Positions 39,330 to 48,191 of a stretch of DNA of 64,000 bases are shown here, piece after piece (position 1 is the stretch's first letter; every line of letters starts with the position of its first letter). A program made the position numbers and the translations under genes. The notes beneath the pieces were generated by a model. That model was not told the DNA's origin. It did no database searches and worked only from the letters and a program-made list of their open reading frames with translations. The DNA lies in assembly GCA_016715245.1 (NCBI GenBank), contig JADKAS010000032.1, positions 1 to 64,000 on the forward strand, read 5' to 3'. This stretch comes from Saprospiraceae bacterium (lineage in GTDB: Bacteria > Bacteroidota > Bacteroidia > Chitinophagales > Saprospiraceae).

Positions 39330-40457
39330 ATGATTTTTAACAGTTTATCCTTCAGACTATTTCTTCCGGTTGTGTTATTTTATTTACTTCCGTTGTTGAG
39401 TGATGCGCAGGCTTTAAGAATTCCAGGTACAACAAATTATCCTTGTTCAGCCGGCAGAAAACTAGGACCTTCTGAGATTAATATTCACTGGAATGCTCCC
39501 GGTGTAAAAGGAAGAGAAGGAAAAATCTGGGGAACAGATATAGCGTATTTCGGAACTACCGTACTCGGTTTCGGTTCAGAGGTCAGTTCTCCCTGGAGAG
39601 CCGGATCTGATGAATGTACAACCATCTCCTTCAGCACGGATGTTACCATAAATGGCCAGTTGCTCAAGGCAGGTAAATATGCATTTTTTATTGAGTTGGG
39701 CAACGAAGAATCAACCCTCATTTTTAATACGAATACGCAGGCATGGGGCAGTTATTTCTACGATAAAGGCAGAGATGTATTGCGGGTAAATACTAAAAAT
39801 CAGAAAAATCAGTTGTCAAGTAAAGAAAGACTGGAATTTACATTTTCCAATCAAAAGCCGGGAAGTGTTGAAATTGCCCTTGAATGGGAATACTGGAAAA
39901 TTCCATTTACAGTGGCCGTTGACCTGAAAAACACCATACTGGCTGATATCCAAACACAGATGAGCGGCGCCTTAGGTTTTGATCCTCCGAGCCTTATTGC
40001 TGCAGCCAACTGGTGTTTACAAAATGAACTCAATTATGAACAGGCGGTTTTGTGGATCAACTCTGCAACGAACCCTAACCTGGGTGGTGTAAGTAGTTTT
40101 TCAGCGCTTTCTGTCAAAGCCGGACTCCTTAAAAAACAAGGCAAAAATGAAGAGTCTGAAAAAACGATGAATCAGGCTTTGGACAATGCCACGGCTATTG
40201 AGCTTCATCAATACGGCCGTCAGTTACTCAATGAAAAAAGAATGGATGAAGCCATGGTGGTTTTTGAAAAAAATTATACAAAAAACAAAGGAGCCTGGCC
40301 GACAAAAGTAGGTATGATGCGGGCTTATTCAGCAAAAGGAAATATTAAAAAAGCATTGGAATTTGCCAAAGAAGCACTTAAGGAAGCACCAGACGACATC
40401 AATAAAAAAAATCTGGAAAACGCTATACAAACGCTTGAAAGCGGTAAACCCATTTAA
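39330..40457 (+). CDS. DUF2911 protein with TPR C-terminus
   Basis: 375 residues from ATG 39330, where a signal peptide begins (LFLPVVLFYLLPLLSDAQ). The DUF2911 domain (about 35-215) is marked by GPSEINIHWNAPGVKGREGK, GKIWGTDIAYFGTTVLGFG, APWRAGADE-like SPWRAGSDECTTISFS, LKAGKYAFFIELGNEE and the closing LEFTFSNQKPGSVEIALEWE. TPR-like helices (265-375) follow, for example DEAMVVFEKNYTKNKGAWPT. DUF2911 proteins are secreted or periplasmic and of unknown biochemical function. It stands alone on the plus strand. Confidence 0.9.
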   Translation: MIFNSLSFRLFLPVVLFYLLPLLSDAQALRIPGTTNYPCSAGRKLGPSEINIHWNAPGVKGREGKIWGTDIAYFGTTVLGFGSEVSSPWRAGSDECTTISFSTDVTINGQLLKAGKYAFFIELGNEESTLIFNTNTQAWGSYFYDKGRDVLRVNTKNQKNQLSSKERLEFTFSNQKPGSVEIALEWEYWKIPFTVAVDLKNTILADIQTQMSGALGFDPPSLIAAANWCLQNELNYEQAVLWINSATNPNLGGVSSFSALSVKAGLLKKQGKNEESEKTMNQALDNATAIELHQYGRQLLNEKRMDEAMVVFEKNYTKNKGAWPTKVGMMRAYSAKGNIKKALEFAKEALKEAPDDINKKNLENAIQTLESGKPI

Positions 40458-40629
40458 AACAATCGACTGCTGTGCGTCGCATCGCAGGGCGAACCTTAAA
40501 CGATGGTTTGACTTAAATATCCGGTCAGGTATTTTTAGTTGAATGTTTCAGAAGTTGAAACCTCAATTAAATTTTCCAAATGGTAAATTGGACGCAGTTC
40601 AGGCTGTTTTCTGAATTCGCTGTTTTTCC

Positions 40630-40637
40630 TATCTTTG
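40630..40637 (+). promoter_or_regulatory. -7 element inside the conventional EamA start region
   Basis: TATCTTTG is an exact TAnnTTTG match. It lies downstream of the ATG at 40580 but 20 bases before an in-frame TTG at 40658. It therefore argues that translation of the transporter starts at the TTG. Confidence 0.5.
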
Positions 40638-40657
40638 CTTTTCAAAACCGCGGTAAT

Positions 40658-41512
40658 TTGCTTTCAGACCAACATCAAAAAGCCATCTGGCTCACCGTCA
40701 TTGCTGCCATTCTCTGGAGTACGGGAGGTCTGTTTGTCAAACTATTGACTCTCGATGCATTTACCATTCTTTTTTACAGGAGTTTTTATGCCGCTTTGTT
40801 ATTTATCGTCATTTTCAGAAAACAATTGCTCGTCGTCAATAAACTCACCTTTATAAGCGCTTTGTTTTATGCCCCGTTACTCATTTGTTTTGTAAGTGCA
40901 ACAAAGCTGACCACCGCTGCCAATGCTATTTTTTTACAATATACAGCACCTGCTTTTATTCTTATTCTTGAACCCTTTTTTGTGAGAACAAAATTATTAA
41001 AAATCAATGTGATTACGGTCATCCTCACTTTCCTGGGCATGCTATTGTTTTTTTTCGATGATTTCTCTGGACCAGACAATATGTTGGGCATTATCCTGGC
41101 TTTGGCTGGCGGAGTCGTACTGACAGGTCTGCTGATATCACAAAAAATGAATGCCCCTGCCTACCAACCCGGAGCTGTGTTCTGGGGCAATATCCTGGTT
41201 TGCCTTATTACCCTTCCCTGGGCTGTTCAAAACCCGTTTCCTGATGTGGTTCAGAACTCCTATCTCATGATTCTTGGGTTCGGACAACTAGGTCTGGGTT
41301 TTGCCTTGTTTGTATATGGCCAGAAATATCTTACAGCGATTGAAAGTTCGTTGATATCCATGCTCGAACCCGTTTTGAATCCTGTCTGGGTCATCATCTG
41401 GTACGGAGAAATTCCCGGATATTTTGCCCTTACCGGAGGAGCCATCATAGTTTTTACATTGATGTACAGAATGATATTTCTGCACAGGATGAAAAGGAAC
41501 TTGATGAGTTGA
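40658..41512 (+). CDS. EamA-family (DMT superfamily) transporter
   Basis: About 284 residues with ten hydrophobic spans in two homologous halves. The first half has AIWLTVIAAILWSTGGLFVK, FYRSFYAALLFIVIF and AANAIFLQYTAPAFILILEP (the EamA signature region). The second half has GAVFWGNILVCLITLPW and LISMLEPVLNPVWVIIWYGE. EamA proteins export metabolites or amino acids; no substrate is suggested here. The start is taken at TTG 40658, because the ATG at 40580 would add 26 residues without family character and would lie upstream of a promoter match. It is the last gene before the large repeat array. Confidence 0.88.
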   Translation: MLSDQHQKAIWLTVIAAILWSTGGLFVKLLTLDAFTILFYRSFYAALLFIVIFRKQLLVVNKLTFISALFYAPLLICFVSATKLTTAANAIFLQYTAPAFILILEPFFVRTKLLKINVITVILTFLGMLLFFFDDFSGPDNMLGIILALAGGVVLTGLLISQKMNAPAYQPGAVFWGNILVCLITLPWAVQNPFPDVVQNSYLMILGFGQLGLGFALFVYGQKYLTAIESSLISMLEPVLNPVWVIIWYGEIPGYFALTGGAIIVFTLMYRMIFLHRMKRNLMS

Positions 41513-41515
41513 CAA

Positions 41516-42596
41516 TTTGAAGATTTGTTGGATTTGTCAATCTGCATCGTTACTTCGTACTTTATGTTTTGATAGTTACAAGGAGAAGCGTACTTTCAAC
41601 AATCTAAACACTAAACCTTCAACCCTAAACAATCCCTGATACCCAAAACCTAACACCTAAAACCTAAAACCTAAAACCCAAAACCTCTTGTTTTGTAAGA
41701 TTTGTTTGATTTGTAAGATTTGTCAATCTGCATCGTTACTTCGTACTTTATGTTGAGGTAGAGAAGGGAGAAGCGTACTTTCAACAATCTAAACACTAAA
41801 CCTTCAACCCTAAACAAACCCTAACACCTAAAACCCTAATACCCATAACCTAAAACCCAAAACCTCTTGTTTTGTTGGATTTGTAAGATTTGTTGGATTT
41901 GTCAATCTGTATCGTTACTTCGTACTTTATGTTGAGGTAGAGAAGGGAGAAACATACTTTCATCAATATAAACACTAAACCTTCAACCCTAAACAATACC
42001 TAAAACCCAAAACCTAACACCTAAAACCTAAAACTTCTTGTTTTGTTTGATTTTTAAAATTTGTTTGATTTGTCAATCTGCATCGTTACTTCGTACTTTA
42101 TGTTGAAGTTGAGAAAGGAGAAACATACTTTCATCAATCTAAACACTAAACCTTCAAACCTAAACAATACCTAAAACCCAAAACCTAATTCCTAATACCC
42201 ATAACCTAAAACCCAAAACCTCTTGTTTTGTAAGATTTGTTTGATTTGTAAGATTTGTCAATCTGCATCGTTACTTCGTACTTTATGTTGAAGTTGAGAA
42301 AGGAGAAACATACTTTCATCAATCTAAACACTAAACCTTCAAACCTAAACAATACCTGATACCCAAAACCTAACACCTAAAACCTAAAACCTAAAACCCA
42401 AAACTTCTTGTTTTGTTTGTTTGGATTTGTGCAGTTAGATTTGTTGAATTTGTCAACCTCCTACCCGTACTACTTATGTTTTGATAGTTAAAGGAGAAGT
42501 GTACTTTCATCAATCTAAACACTAAACCTTCAACCCTAAACAATACCTAAAACCTAAAACCCATAACCTAATACCCAAAACCTAAAACAAAAGGAT
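41516..42596. repeat. Tandem array of six ~180-bp units with telomere-like CCTAAAAC stretches
   Basis: Six units begin at about 41536, 41722, 41901, 42072, 42257 and 42452 (spacing 171-195). Each has a conserved core GTCAATCTGCATCGTTACTT followed by CGTACTTTATGTT, then a segment around GAGAAGGGAGAAGCGTACTT, then AATCTAAACACTAAACCTTC, and then a variable A/C-rich run of CCTAAAAC, CCAAAAC and CCCTAATAC motifs. T-rich ATTTGTAAGATTTGTTTG sequence closes the unit. The last copy is the most diverged. Units differ mainly in the number and order of the A/C motifs. No protein is encoded. It fills the space between the EamA and aconitase genes. Confidence 0.9.
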
Positions 42597-42629
42597 TTCC
42601 CCCTGCCCCGAAACAAATCCCTCTTTCAG

Positions 42630-42661
42630 TTGTAATATTTCTGTTGAAAATCGTAATTTTG
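42630..42661 (+). promoter_or_regulatory. Promoter of aconitase gene
   Basis: TTG at 42630 and TAATTTTG at 42654-42661 (exact TAnnTTTG) separated by 21 bases. The -7 element ends 22 bases before the ATG at 42684. It lies just outside the repeat array. Confidence 0.55.
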
Positions 42662-42683
42662 CGCAAAATTTAAAGATAAGTTT

Positions 42684-44960
42684 ATGGCCTTTGACATTAA
42701 TATGATCCGTTCCGTGTATGACAATTTTGCGTCAAGAGTGGATGCGGCAAAAAAAACATTCGGCAGACCGCTGACATTGTCGGAAAAAATTCTTTATGCT
42801 CACCTCCACCCTGACAGTCCGTTACAGGATTATAAACGAGGTAAAGATTATGTGTTTTTTGCACCGGACCGGGTAGCTATGCAGGATGCAACTGCACAAA
42901 TGGCACTGCTTCAGTTTATGACCGCCGGCAGAAGTAAAGTTGCTGTTCCTTCAACAGTACATTGTGATCACCTGATTCAGGCCAAAGTAAACGGCGACGT
43001 CGACCTCAAAGGTTCTCTTGATATAAATTCTGAAGTATTTGATTTTCTTCAGTCTATTTCCAATAAATACGGAATCGGTTTCTGGAAGCCGGGAGCAGGC
43101 ATCATCCACCAGGTTGTCCTTGAAAATTATGCTTTCCCCGGAGGAATGATGATCGGTACTGACTCACACACCGTAAATGCTGGTGGTCTCGGAATGGTAG
43201 CCATCGGAGTCGGAGGTGCTGATGCTGTGGATGTTATGGCAGGAATGGCCTGGGAATTAAAAATGCCGAAACTGATTGGTGTAAAACTGACCGGAAAACT
43301 TTCAGGATGGACTTCTGCCAAAGATGTGATTCTTAAAGTTGCCGGCATCCTCACGGTAAAAGGTGGTACCGGAGCTATTGTCGAATATTTTGGGGACGGT
43401 GCCATTTCCATGTCCTGCACAGGTAAAGGCACCATCTGTAATATGGGTGCTGAAATCGGAGCGACAACATCCACCTTCGGATATGATGCCTCCATGTCGC
43501 GCTACCTGCGTTCCACAGGTAGGGAAGAAGTAGCGGAAATGGCAGATAAAATTGCACCCTATCTCACAGCCGATGCTGAATGTTATGCTGAACCTGAAAA
43601 ATATTTTGATCAGGTCATCGAAATCAATCTCTCCACTCTGGAGCCACACATCAACGGACCTTTTACCCCGGATCTGGCCACACCTGTGTCACAAATGAAA
43701 GAAATTCTGAAAGGCAAAGATTGGCCTGTGGAAGTCAAAGTAGGTTTGATTGGTTCCTGCACCAATTCTTCCTACGAAGATATCTCCAGAGCAGCTTCAT
43801 TGGCAAAACAAGCCATAGACAAAAAAATCAAAGTCAAATCGGAATTCACCATCACTCCGGGTTCAGAGCAGGTAAGATTTACCATTGAAAGGGATGGGTT
43901 TATTGACATTTTCGAACAAATAGGCGCTTCTGTTTTTGCCAATGCCTGCGGACCATGTATCGGTCAGTGGGATCGCGCAGGCGCCGATAAAAAAGAAAAA
44001 AACACCATAATCCATTCATTCAACAGAAACTTTTCTAAAAGGGCAGACGGCAATCCGAACACTCATGCATTTGTGGCTTCTCCGGAAATCGTCACAGCGA
44101 TCGCCATGGCAGGTCGTCTGGACTTCAATCCGATGACAGATACCCTGACAAATGAAGATGGTGTACAGGTAAGGCTAGACGAACCAACAGGTTATGAATT
44201 GCCACCAAGAGGTTTTGCTGTTGAAGATGCCGGTTTTATAACTCCGGCGGAAGACGGCAGCGGTGTTGTCGTCAAAGTTCACCCGCAATCTGACAGGCTT
44301 CAGCTTCTTGACCCGTTTACGCCTATTACCAATGATCAGGTTCAGAATATGAAGCTTCTGATCAAAGCAAAAGGAAAATGTACCACTGACCACATATCTA
44401 TGGCAGGTCCGTGGCTGACCTACAGAGGACATCTGGCCAATATAGCGAATAACACGCTGATTGGTGCTGTGAATGCTTACAATGATGAGACAAATAAAGT
44501 GCTCAACCTTGTGGAAAACCAATATATGGCAGTACCTGATTCTGCGAGAACCTATCAGGCAAACGGCATTGGCACCATTGTTTTCGGTGAGGAAAATTAC
44601 GGTGAAGGTTCATCCAGAGAACATGCCGCCATGCAGCCTCGATTTTTGGGGGTTAAAGCAGTTGTCGTAAAATCCTTTGCCAGAATCCACGAAACCAACC
44701 TTAAAAAACAAGGTATGCTGGCCCTTACTTTTGCCAATCCGGCTGATTACGATAAAATCCGTCAGGACGATTCTATCTCAATCATTGGATTTGATACAAT
44801 GAAGCCGGGAGAACCATTGACCATATTGCTAACACACAATGATGGTTCGGAAGACGACATTTTTGTCAACCATACCTATAATCAGGCACAGATTGACTGG
44901 GTAAAATGGGGAAGCGCCCTCAACCAGATACGTGCTGAATTACATGTAAATCAGAAATAA
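42684..44960 (+). CDS. acn: Aconitate hydratase
   Basis: Isomerises citrate to isocitrate in the TCA cycle using a [4Fe-4S] cluster. 758 residues, the length of mitochondrial-type aconitases. Cluster cysteines are in GLIGSCTNSSYED and NACGPCIGQWDR. Active-site and signature segments include PSTVHCDHLIQA, GTDSHTVNAGGLGMVAIGVG, FNRNFSKRADGNPNTHAFVA and, in the C-terminal swivel domain, CTTDHISMAGPWLTYRGH and YGEGSSREHAAMQPRFLG. Start ATG 42684 gives MAFDINMIRSVYDNF. It is intact. It is a single-gene unit between the repeat array and mscL, 91 bases upstream of the latter in the same direction. Confidence 0.97.
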   Translation: MAFDINMIRSVYDNFASRVDAAKKTFGRPLTLSEKILYAHLHPDSPLQDYKRGKDYVFFAPDRVAMQDATAQMALLQFMTAGRSKVAVPSTVHCDHLIQAKVNGDVDLKGSLDINSEVFDFLQSISNKYGIGFWKPGAGIIHQVVLENYAFPGGMMIGTDSHTVNAGGLGMVAIGVGGADAVDVMAGMAWELKMPKLIGVKLTGKLSGWTSAKDVILKVAGILTVKGGTGAIVEYFGDGAISMSCTGKGTICNMGAEIGATTSTFGYDASMSRYLRSTGREEVAEMADKIAPYLTADAECYAEPEKYFDQVIEINLSTLEPHINGPFTPDLATPVSQMKEILKGKDWPVEVKVGLIGSCTNSSYEDISRAASLAKQAIDKKIKVKSEFTITPGSEQVRFTIERDGFIDIFEQIGASVFANACGPCIGQWDRAGADKKEKNTIIHSFNRNFSKRADGNPNTHAFVASPEIVTAIAMAGRLDFNPMTDTLTNEDGVQVRLDEPTGYELPPRGFAVEDAGFITPAEDGSGVVVKVHPQSDRLQLLDPFTPITNDQVQNMKLLIKAKGKCTTDHISMAGPWLTYRGHLANIANNTLIGAVNAYNDETNKVLNLVENQYMAVPDSARTYQANGIGTIVFGEENYGEGSSREHAAMQPRFLGVKAVVVKSFARIHETNLKKQGMLALTFANPADYDKIRQDDSISIIGFDTMKPGEPLTILLTHNDGSEDDIFVNHTYNQAQIDWVKWGSALNQIRAELHVNQK

Positions 44961-45051
44961 TTGGTGTTTTTGTATACATCATGTGGTCTTTAATATTATT
45001 TTCGTCATACATTTTTATTTATTCTTTTTTAAAAATTTTAAATCAAGACAA

Positions 45052-45453
45052 ATGTTAAAAGAATTTAAAGATTTTGCCCTGAAAGGCAATTTGATTGACA
45101 TCGCTATAGGTTTGGTGATGGCAACAGCGTTTGGTACAATAACCAGTGCTTTTGTAGATGGTATTATAATGCCTTTAGTGAGCCAGATTTTCCAGGTTGG
45201 CGATATGAGCGGTTTAAAGATTGTTTTGTCCCCGGCTGAAATGGACACTGCAGGAGCGGTTGTAAAACCGGAGTCTGCATTACTCTACGGTAATTTACTC
45301 AGCGCCTTTCTTAACTTCATCATTGTAGCCCTTGTCATGTTTTAGATAATTAAAGGCATCAATTCAACGAAAAAAGCAGAACCTGCACCACCTCCGGCAG
45401 GTCCTACACAGGAAGAATTGTTGGCTCAGATTCGGGACCTATTAAAAAAATAA
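45052..45453 (+). pseudogene. mscL: Large-conductance mechanosensitive channel with in-frame stop
   Basis: The frame starts MLKEFKDFALKGNLIDIAIG with the canonical amphipathic N-terminus and first span (VMATAFGTITSAFVDGIIMP). It reaches the second span (LLSAFLNFIIVALVM) and meets TAG at 45343-45345. The same frame then continues IIKGINSTKKAEPAPPPAGP and TQEELLAQIRDLLKK to TAA 45451-45453, a complete MscL C-terminus. Total is 134 codons, the usual length. A single substitution (for example TTG to TAG) explains the stop, which lies at a position usually hydrophobic. Unless read through, the product would lack most of the second membrane helix and the cytoplasmic bundle and should not form a channel. 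MscL normally protects against osmotic downshock. Confidence 0.9.
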
Positions 45454-45460
45454 TATAAGA

Positions 45461-45485
45461 GGAGACGAAAGTCTCCTTTTTTTTT
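45461..45485 (+). terminator. Terminator after mscL
   Basis: Stem GGAGAC/GTCTCC with loop GAAA followed by nine T. It starts eight bases after the mscL stop. Confidence 0.9.
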
Positions 45486-45507
45486 CTTAAAATATAATCT
45501 CAACAAC

Positions 45508-46467
45508 TTGATCGGAAACGATATTAATTTTGCTTCTGAATTGCTGAAAACAGGAAATGTCGTTGGCATTCCTACCGAAACAGTGTATGGATTGGCAGCA
45601 AATGCGTTGAATGTTGAAGCAGTATTAAAAGTTTTTGAAGTTAAAAACAGACCTCATTTTGACCCATTGATCATTCATGTTTCAGATGTTTCTGAAATGG
45701 ATAAATATGTGAAATATATTCCTGATGTACTTCGGAACCTTGCTGAAAAATGTATGCCGGGCCCGATCACTCTTTTACTCGAAAAAAAAGAAATCATTCC
45801 CGATCTGGTGACATCGGGTTCTCCTTTTGTTGCTATCCGCATACCTTCTCACACAATGACAAGACAACTGTTGCAAAAGTGTGATTTCCCACTCGCAGCT
45901 CCTTCAGCCAATCCATTTGGTTATATAAGTCCAACGACAGCTCAGCACGTTGAAGACCAACTGGGAGATAAAATACCATATATCCTTGACGGCGGACCAT
46001 GTGAAGTCGGCCTTGAAAGTACCATCGTTGGTATCGAAAATGGAAAAGTAACTGTATTCAGAAAAGGTGGTTTACCTGTTGACACGATTGAAAATATTTT
46101 GGGTCATCCGGTTGAGTTAAAACTTCATTCTTCATCACAGCCTTCGGCACCGGGAATGTTAAGTTTACATTATGCTCCTCACAAACCATTCTATATAGTA
46201 CACGATGAAAATGAATGGGGTAAAGTTATAAAAAACAACGAGGCTTGTGTGCTTAGATTTGATTCTTTCTTACCCGATTTTCCTGTTGAAAAACAAAGGT
46301 TATTGTCAATCAAGGCTGATATGAAAGAAGCGGCAAAAAATTTATTTGCTTGTATGAGGGAACTTGACAAATTGCCTGGTGAAAATATTTATGCGGAACT
46401 ATTGCCTGAACGAGGATTGGGTCTTGCTATCAATGACAGACTAAGAAGGGCAGCTGCAGAAAGATAA
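45508..46467 (+). CDS. L-threonylcarbamoyladenylate synthase, long (Sua5) form
   Basis: Makes threonylcarbamoyl-AMP from threonine, bicarbonate and ATP for the tRNA t6A37 modification. The YrdC domain (about 1-200) shows GNVVGIPTETVYGLAANALN, KNRPHFDPLIIHV, FPLAAPSANPFGYISPTTA and DGGPCEVGLESTIVGI. The C-terminal Sua5 extension (about 230-319) begins after SAPGMLSLHYAPHKPFY and ends GLAINDRLRRAAAE. 319 residues agrees with Sua5-type enzymes. No ATG is available upstream of the conserved N-terminus, so the TTG at 45508 is taken as start, just after the mscL terminator. It probably has its own promoter or relies on read-through. Confidence 0.93.
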   Translation: MIGNDINFASELLKTGNVVGIPTETVYGLAANALNVEAVLKVFEVKNRPHFDPLIIHVSDVSEMDKYVKYIPDVLRNLAEKCMPGPITLLLEKKEIIPDLVTSGSPFVAIRIPSHTMTRQLLQKCDFPLAAPSANPFGYISPTTAQHVEDQLGDKIPYILDGGPCEVGLESTIVGIENGKVTVFRKGGLPVDTIENILGHPVELKLHSSSQPSAPGMLSLHYAPHKPFYIVHDENEWGKVIKNNEACVLRFDSFLPDFPVEKQRLLSIKADMKEAAKNLFACMRELDKLPGENIYAELLPERGLGLAINDRLRRAAAER

Positions 46468-46601
46468 CATCAGAAAGCCAAAAAATCATCGGCTGTTAGT
46501 TTGGATGCAGTTTTGTATATTTAATTTCTCTGTTAAAGTTTTTGCCTAACAAATACTTTACTATTTTTATGCTGATTTTATAACCAGAGATGATATAACT
46601 T

Positions 46602-47483
46602 ATGGAAATTTCAGATAAAAAATTAATTAAGTCAAAAATATTTTTTCAGCCTCTGGATAATATCTGGGAAGCCTGGACGACACATGAAGGGCTCAAAAAG
46701 TTTTTTGGAAAGGATAATTTTATAGAACTTATCCCTGGAGGTGCTTTTGAAATATATTTTTTAATGGACAACCCTGTGGGCCTGAGAGGGTCAGAAGGCT
46801 GCCGGATTTTGTCATTTCTTCCGAAAAAAATTCTATCCTTCTCATGGAATGTCCCACCCCAATTTGAGGATGTAAGAAATTCCGTTTACCATACCTGGGT
46901 CGTCATTGAATTTATATTTGTAAGTGAACATGCCACCAGAATTATGCTTACACATCTCGGGTGGCCAACAGATGAAAAATGGAACGTAGTATATGATTAT
47001 TTTGACAAAGCGTGGGATACTGTTTTTACACAACTCTCAGCCCTAAACGACACAAGTCAAAATCAGGTTCCAAAAAGAGCAACAGGTGTAGGTGGTATTT
47101 TTTTTAAATCAAAAGATCCCGTTGCACTTAAAAGTTGGTACCAAAAACATCTTGGGTTTAATACCGACCAATACGGCACCAATTTTGAATGGAGACACAG
47201 CGATGACCCTGCCAGAAAAGGGCACTTGCAATGGAGTCCTTTCAAGGATACAACAACATATTTTGCCCCTTCTGAAAAAGATTATATGTTCAATTACATC
47301 GTGGAAGATATGGAAAATCTGGTAACTCTTCTCAGAAATGAAGGCGTCGTTGTACTGGACGAAATTGAAAAATATGACTACGGCAACTTTGTGCACATTC
47401 TTGATCCTGAAGGAAATAAAATCGAGTTGTGGGAACCTGTGACGGAAGTTTATGATGAATTGGTCGACGGGAGAACAAAATAA
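46602..47483 (+). CDS. SRPBCC (AHSA1-like) domain fused to VOC/glyoxalase domain
   Basis: 293 residues in two parts. Residues 1-148 form an AHSA1-type SRPBCC domain: FFQPLDNIWEAWTTHEGLKK, GRILSFLPKKI-like CRILSFLPKKILSFSWNV and the final helix VYDYFDKAWDTVFTQLSALN. Residues 160-293 form a VOC fold: GVGGIFFKSKDPVALKSWYQ, KHLGFNTDQYGTNFEWRH and FVHILDPEGNKIELWEPV with the usual Glu ligand. Typically each domain is a separate protein; the family of such fusions is small or unfamiliar to me. It may bind and convert a hydrophobic or amine compound, but no substrate can be named. It lies 44 bases upstream of the DUF1801 gene in the same direction. Confidence 0.88.
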   Translation: MEISDKKLIKSKIFFQPLDNIWEAWTTHEGLKKFFGKDNFIELIPGGAFEIYFLMDNPVGLRGSEGCRILSFLPKKILSFSWNVPPQFEDVRNSVYHTWVVIEFIFVSEHATRIMLTHLGWPTDEKWNVVYDYFDKAWDTVFTQLSALNDTSQNQVPKRATGVGGIFFKSKDPVALKSWYQKHLGFNTDQYGTNFEWRHSDDPARKGHLQWSPFKDTTTYFAPSEKDYMFNYIVEDMENLVTLLRNEGVVVLDEIEKYDYGNFVHILDPEGNKIELWEPVTEVYDELVDGRTK

Positions 47484-47527
47484 TTTAATTTGGATCGGCA
47501 ATAATTATTAATCTTATAAAAAAATAT

Positions 47528-47986
47528 ATGACCATAAAAGCTTCCACACCAGATGAATACATAGCTTTTGTTGCAGAGGATAAACGGGATGGCGTATCAA
47601 AATTGAGAAATGTTGTAAAGGCAAATATTCCAGCCGGATTTGAAGAAACCATCAATTACAATATGATTGGTTACGTAGTTCCTCATTCAACCTATCCCGG
47701 AGGTTATCACTGCGACCCAAAACAACCACTGCCATTTCTGAATATTGCGGCACAAAAAAACTTTATAGCCCTTTATCATATGGGAATGTACGCTGACCCC
47801 GATTTATTAAAATGGTTTACAGAAGAATACCCTAAACACAGTTCTTACAAACTCGATATGGGTAAATCATGTATCCGGTTTAAAAGTCCTCAACACATAC
47901 CTTACGATCTAATCGGTCAATTGGTAAAAAAAATGAATCCTGATACCTGGATTTCCCTTTACGAAAGAGTATTTAAGTCAAAGTAA
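47528..47986 (+). CDS. DUF1801 domain protein
   Basis: 152 residues of a YdhG-like fold. The segments DKRDGVSKLRNVVKANIPAG, FEETINYNMIGYVVPHS, PLPFLNIAAQKNFIALYHMG and DMGKSCIRFKSPQHIPYDLI are characteristic of DUF1801. The biochemical function is unknown; a ligand-binding role has been suggested for the family. It follows the SRPBCC-VOC gene by 44 bases on the same strand, and DUF1801 genes often neighbour AHSA1 and VOC proteins. A functional link between the two genes is inferred. Confidence 0.88.
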   Translation: MTIKASTPDEYIAFVAEDKRDGVSKLRNVVKANIPAGFEETINYNMIGYVVPHSTYPGGYHCDPKQPLPFLNIAAQKNFIALYHMGMYADPDLLKWFTEEYPKHSSYKLDMGKSCIRFKSPQHIPYDLIGQLVKKMNPDTWISLYERVFKSK

Positions 47987-48191
47987 AAAATGATTTTTAT
48001 TCTATTTTATCGTTCTGTTTTTTAAAAATCGCGAAAGGTGTCCTTTTTTCATAATTTATGTAATATTAAATTTATGTAAAAATTAAACAAAAAAAATATT
48101 TATGTAACAAATCATTATTATATTTCGTATTTGATTGCAAATATCCTGTATTATATGTAAATGTTTCCTGTTAATAACCAAATATATTCAT

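Noticed and set aside
40580..40657. ATG at 40580 as start of EamA transporter
   Set aside because: Adds 26 residues without transporter character and lies upstream of an exact promoter -7 match. The TTG at 40658 fits better, although the ATG cannot be excluded.
41516..42596. CRISPR array
   Set aside because: Units are about 180 bp with similar sequence throughout, no 25-40 bp repeats separated by unique spacers, and no cas genes nearby.
37875..45453. TAG recoding (readthrough) as explanation for the stops in DoxX and mscL
   Set aside because: The two positions would need different residues (hydrophobic in MscL, polar or variable in DoxX), and TAG is used as a normal stop elsewhere (29248-29250 and 13151-13153).
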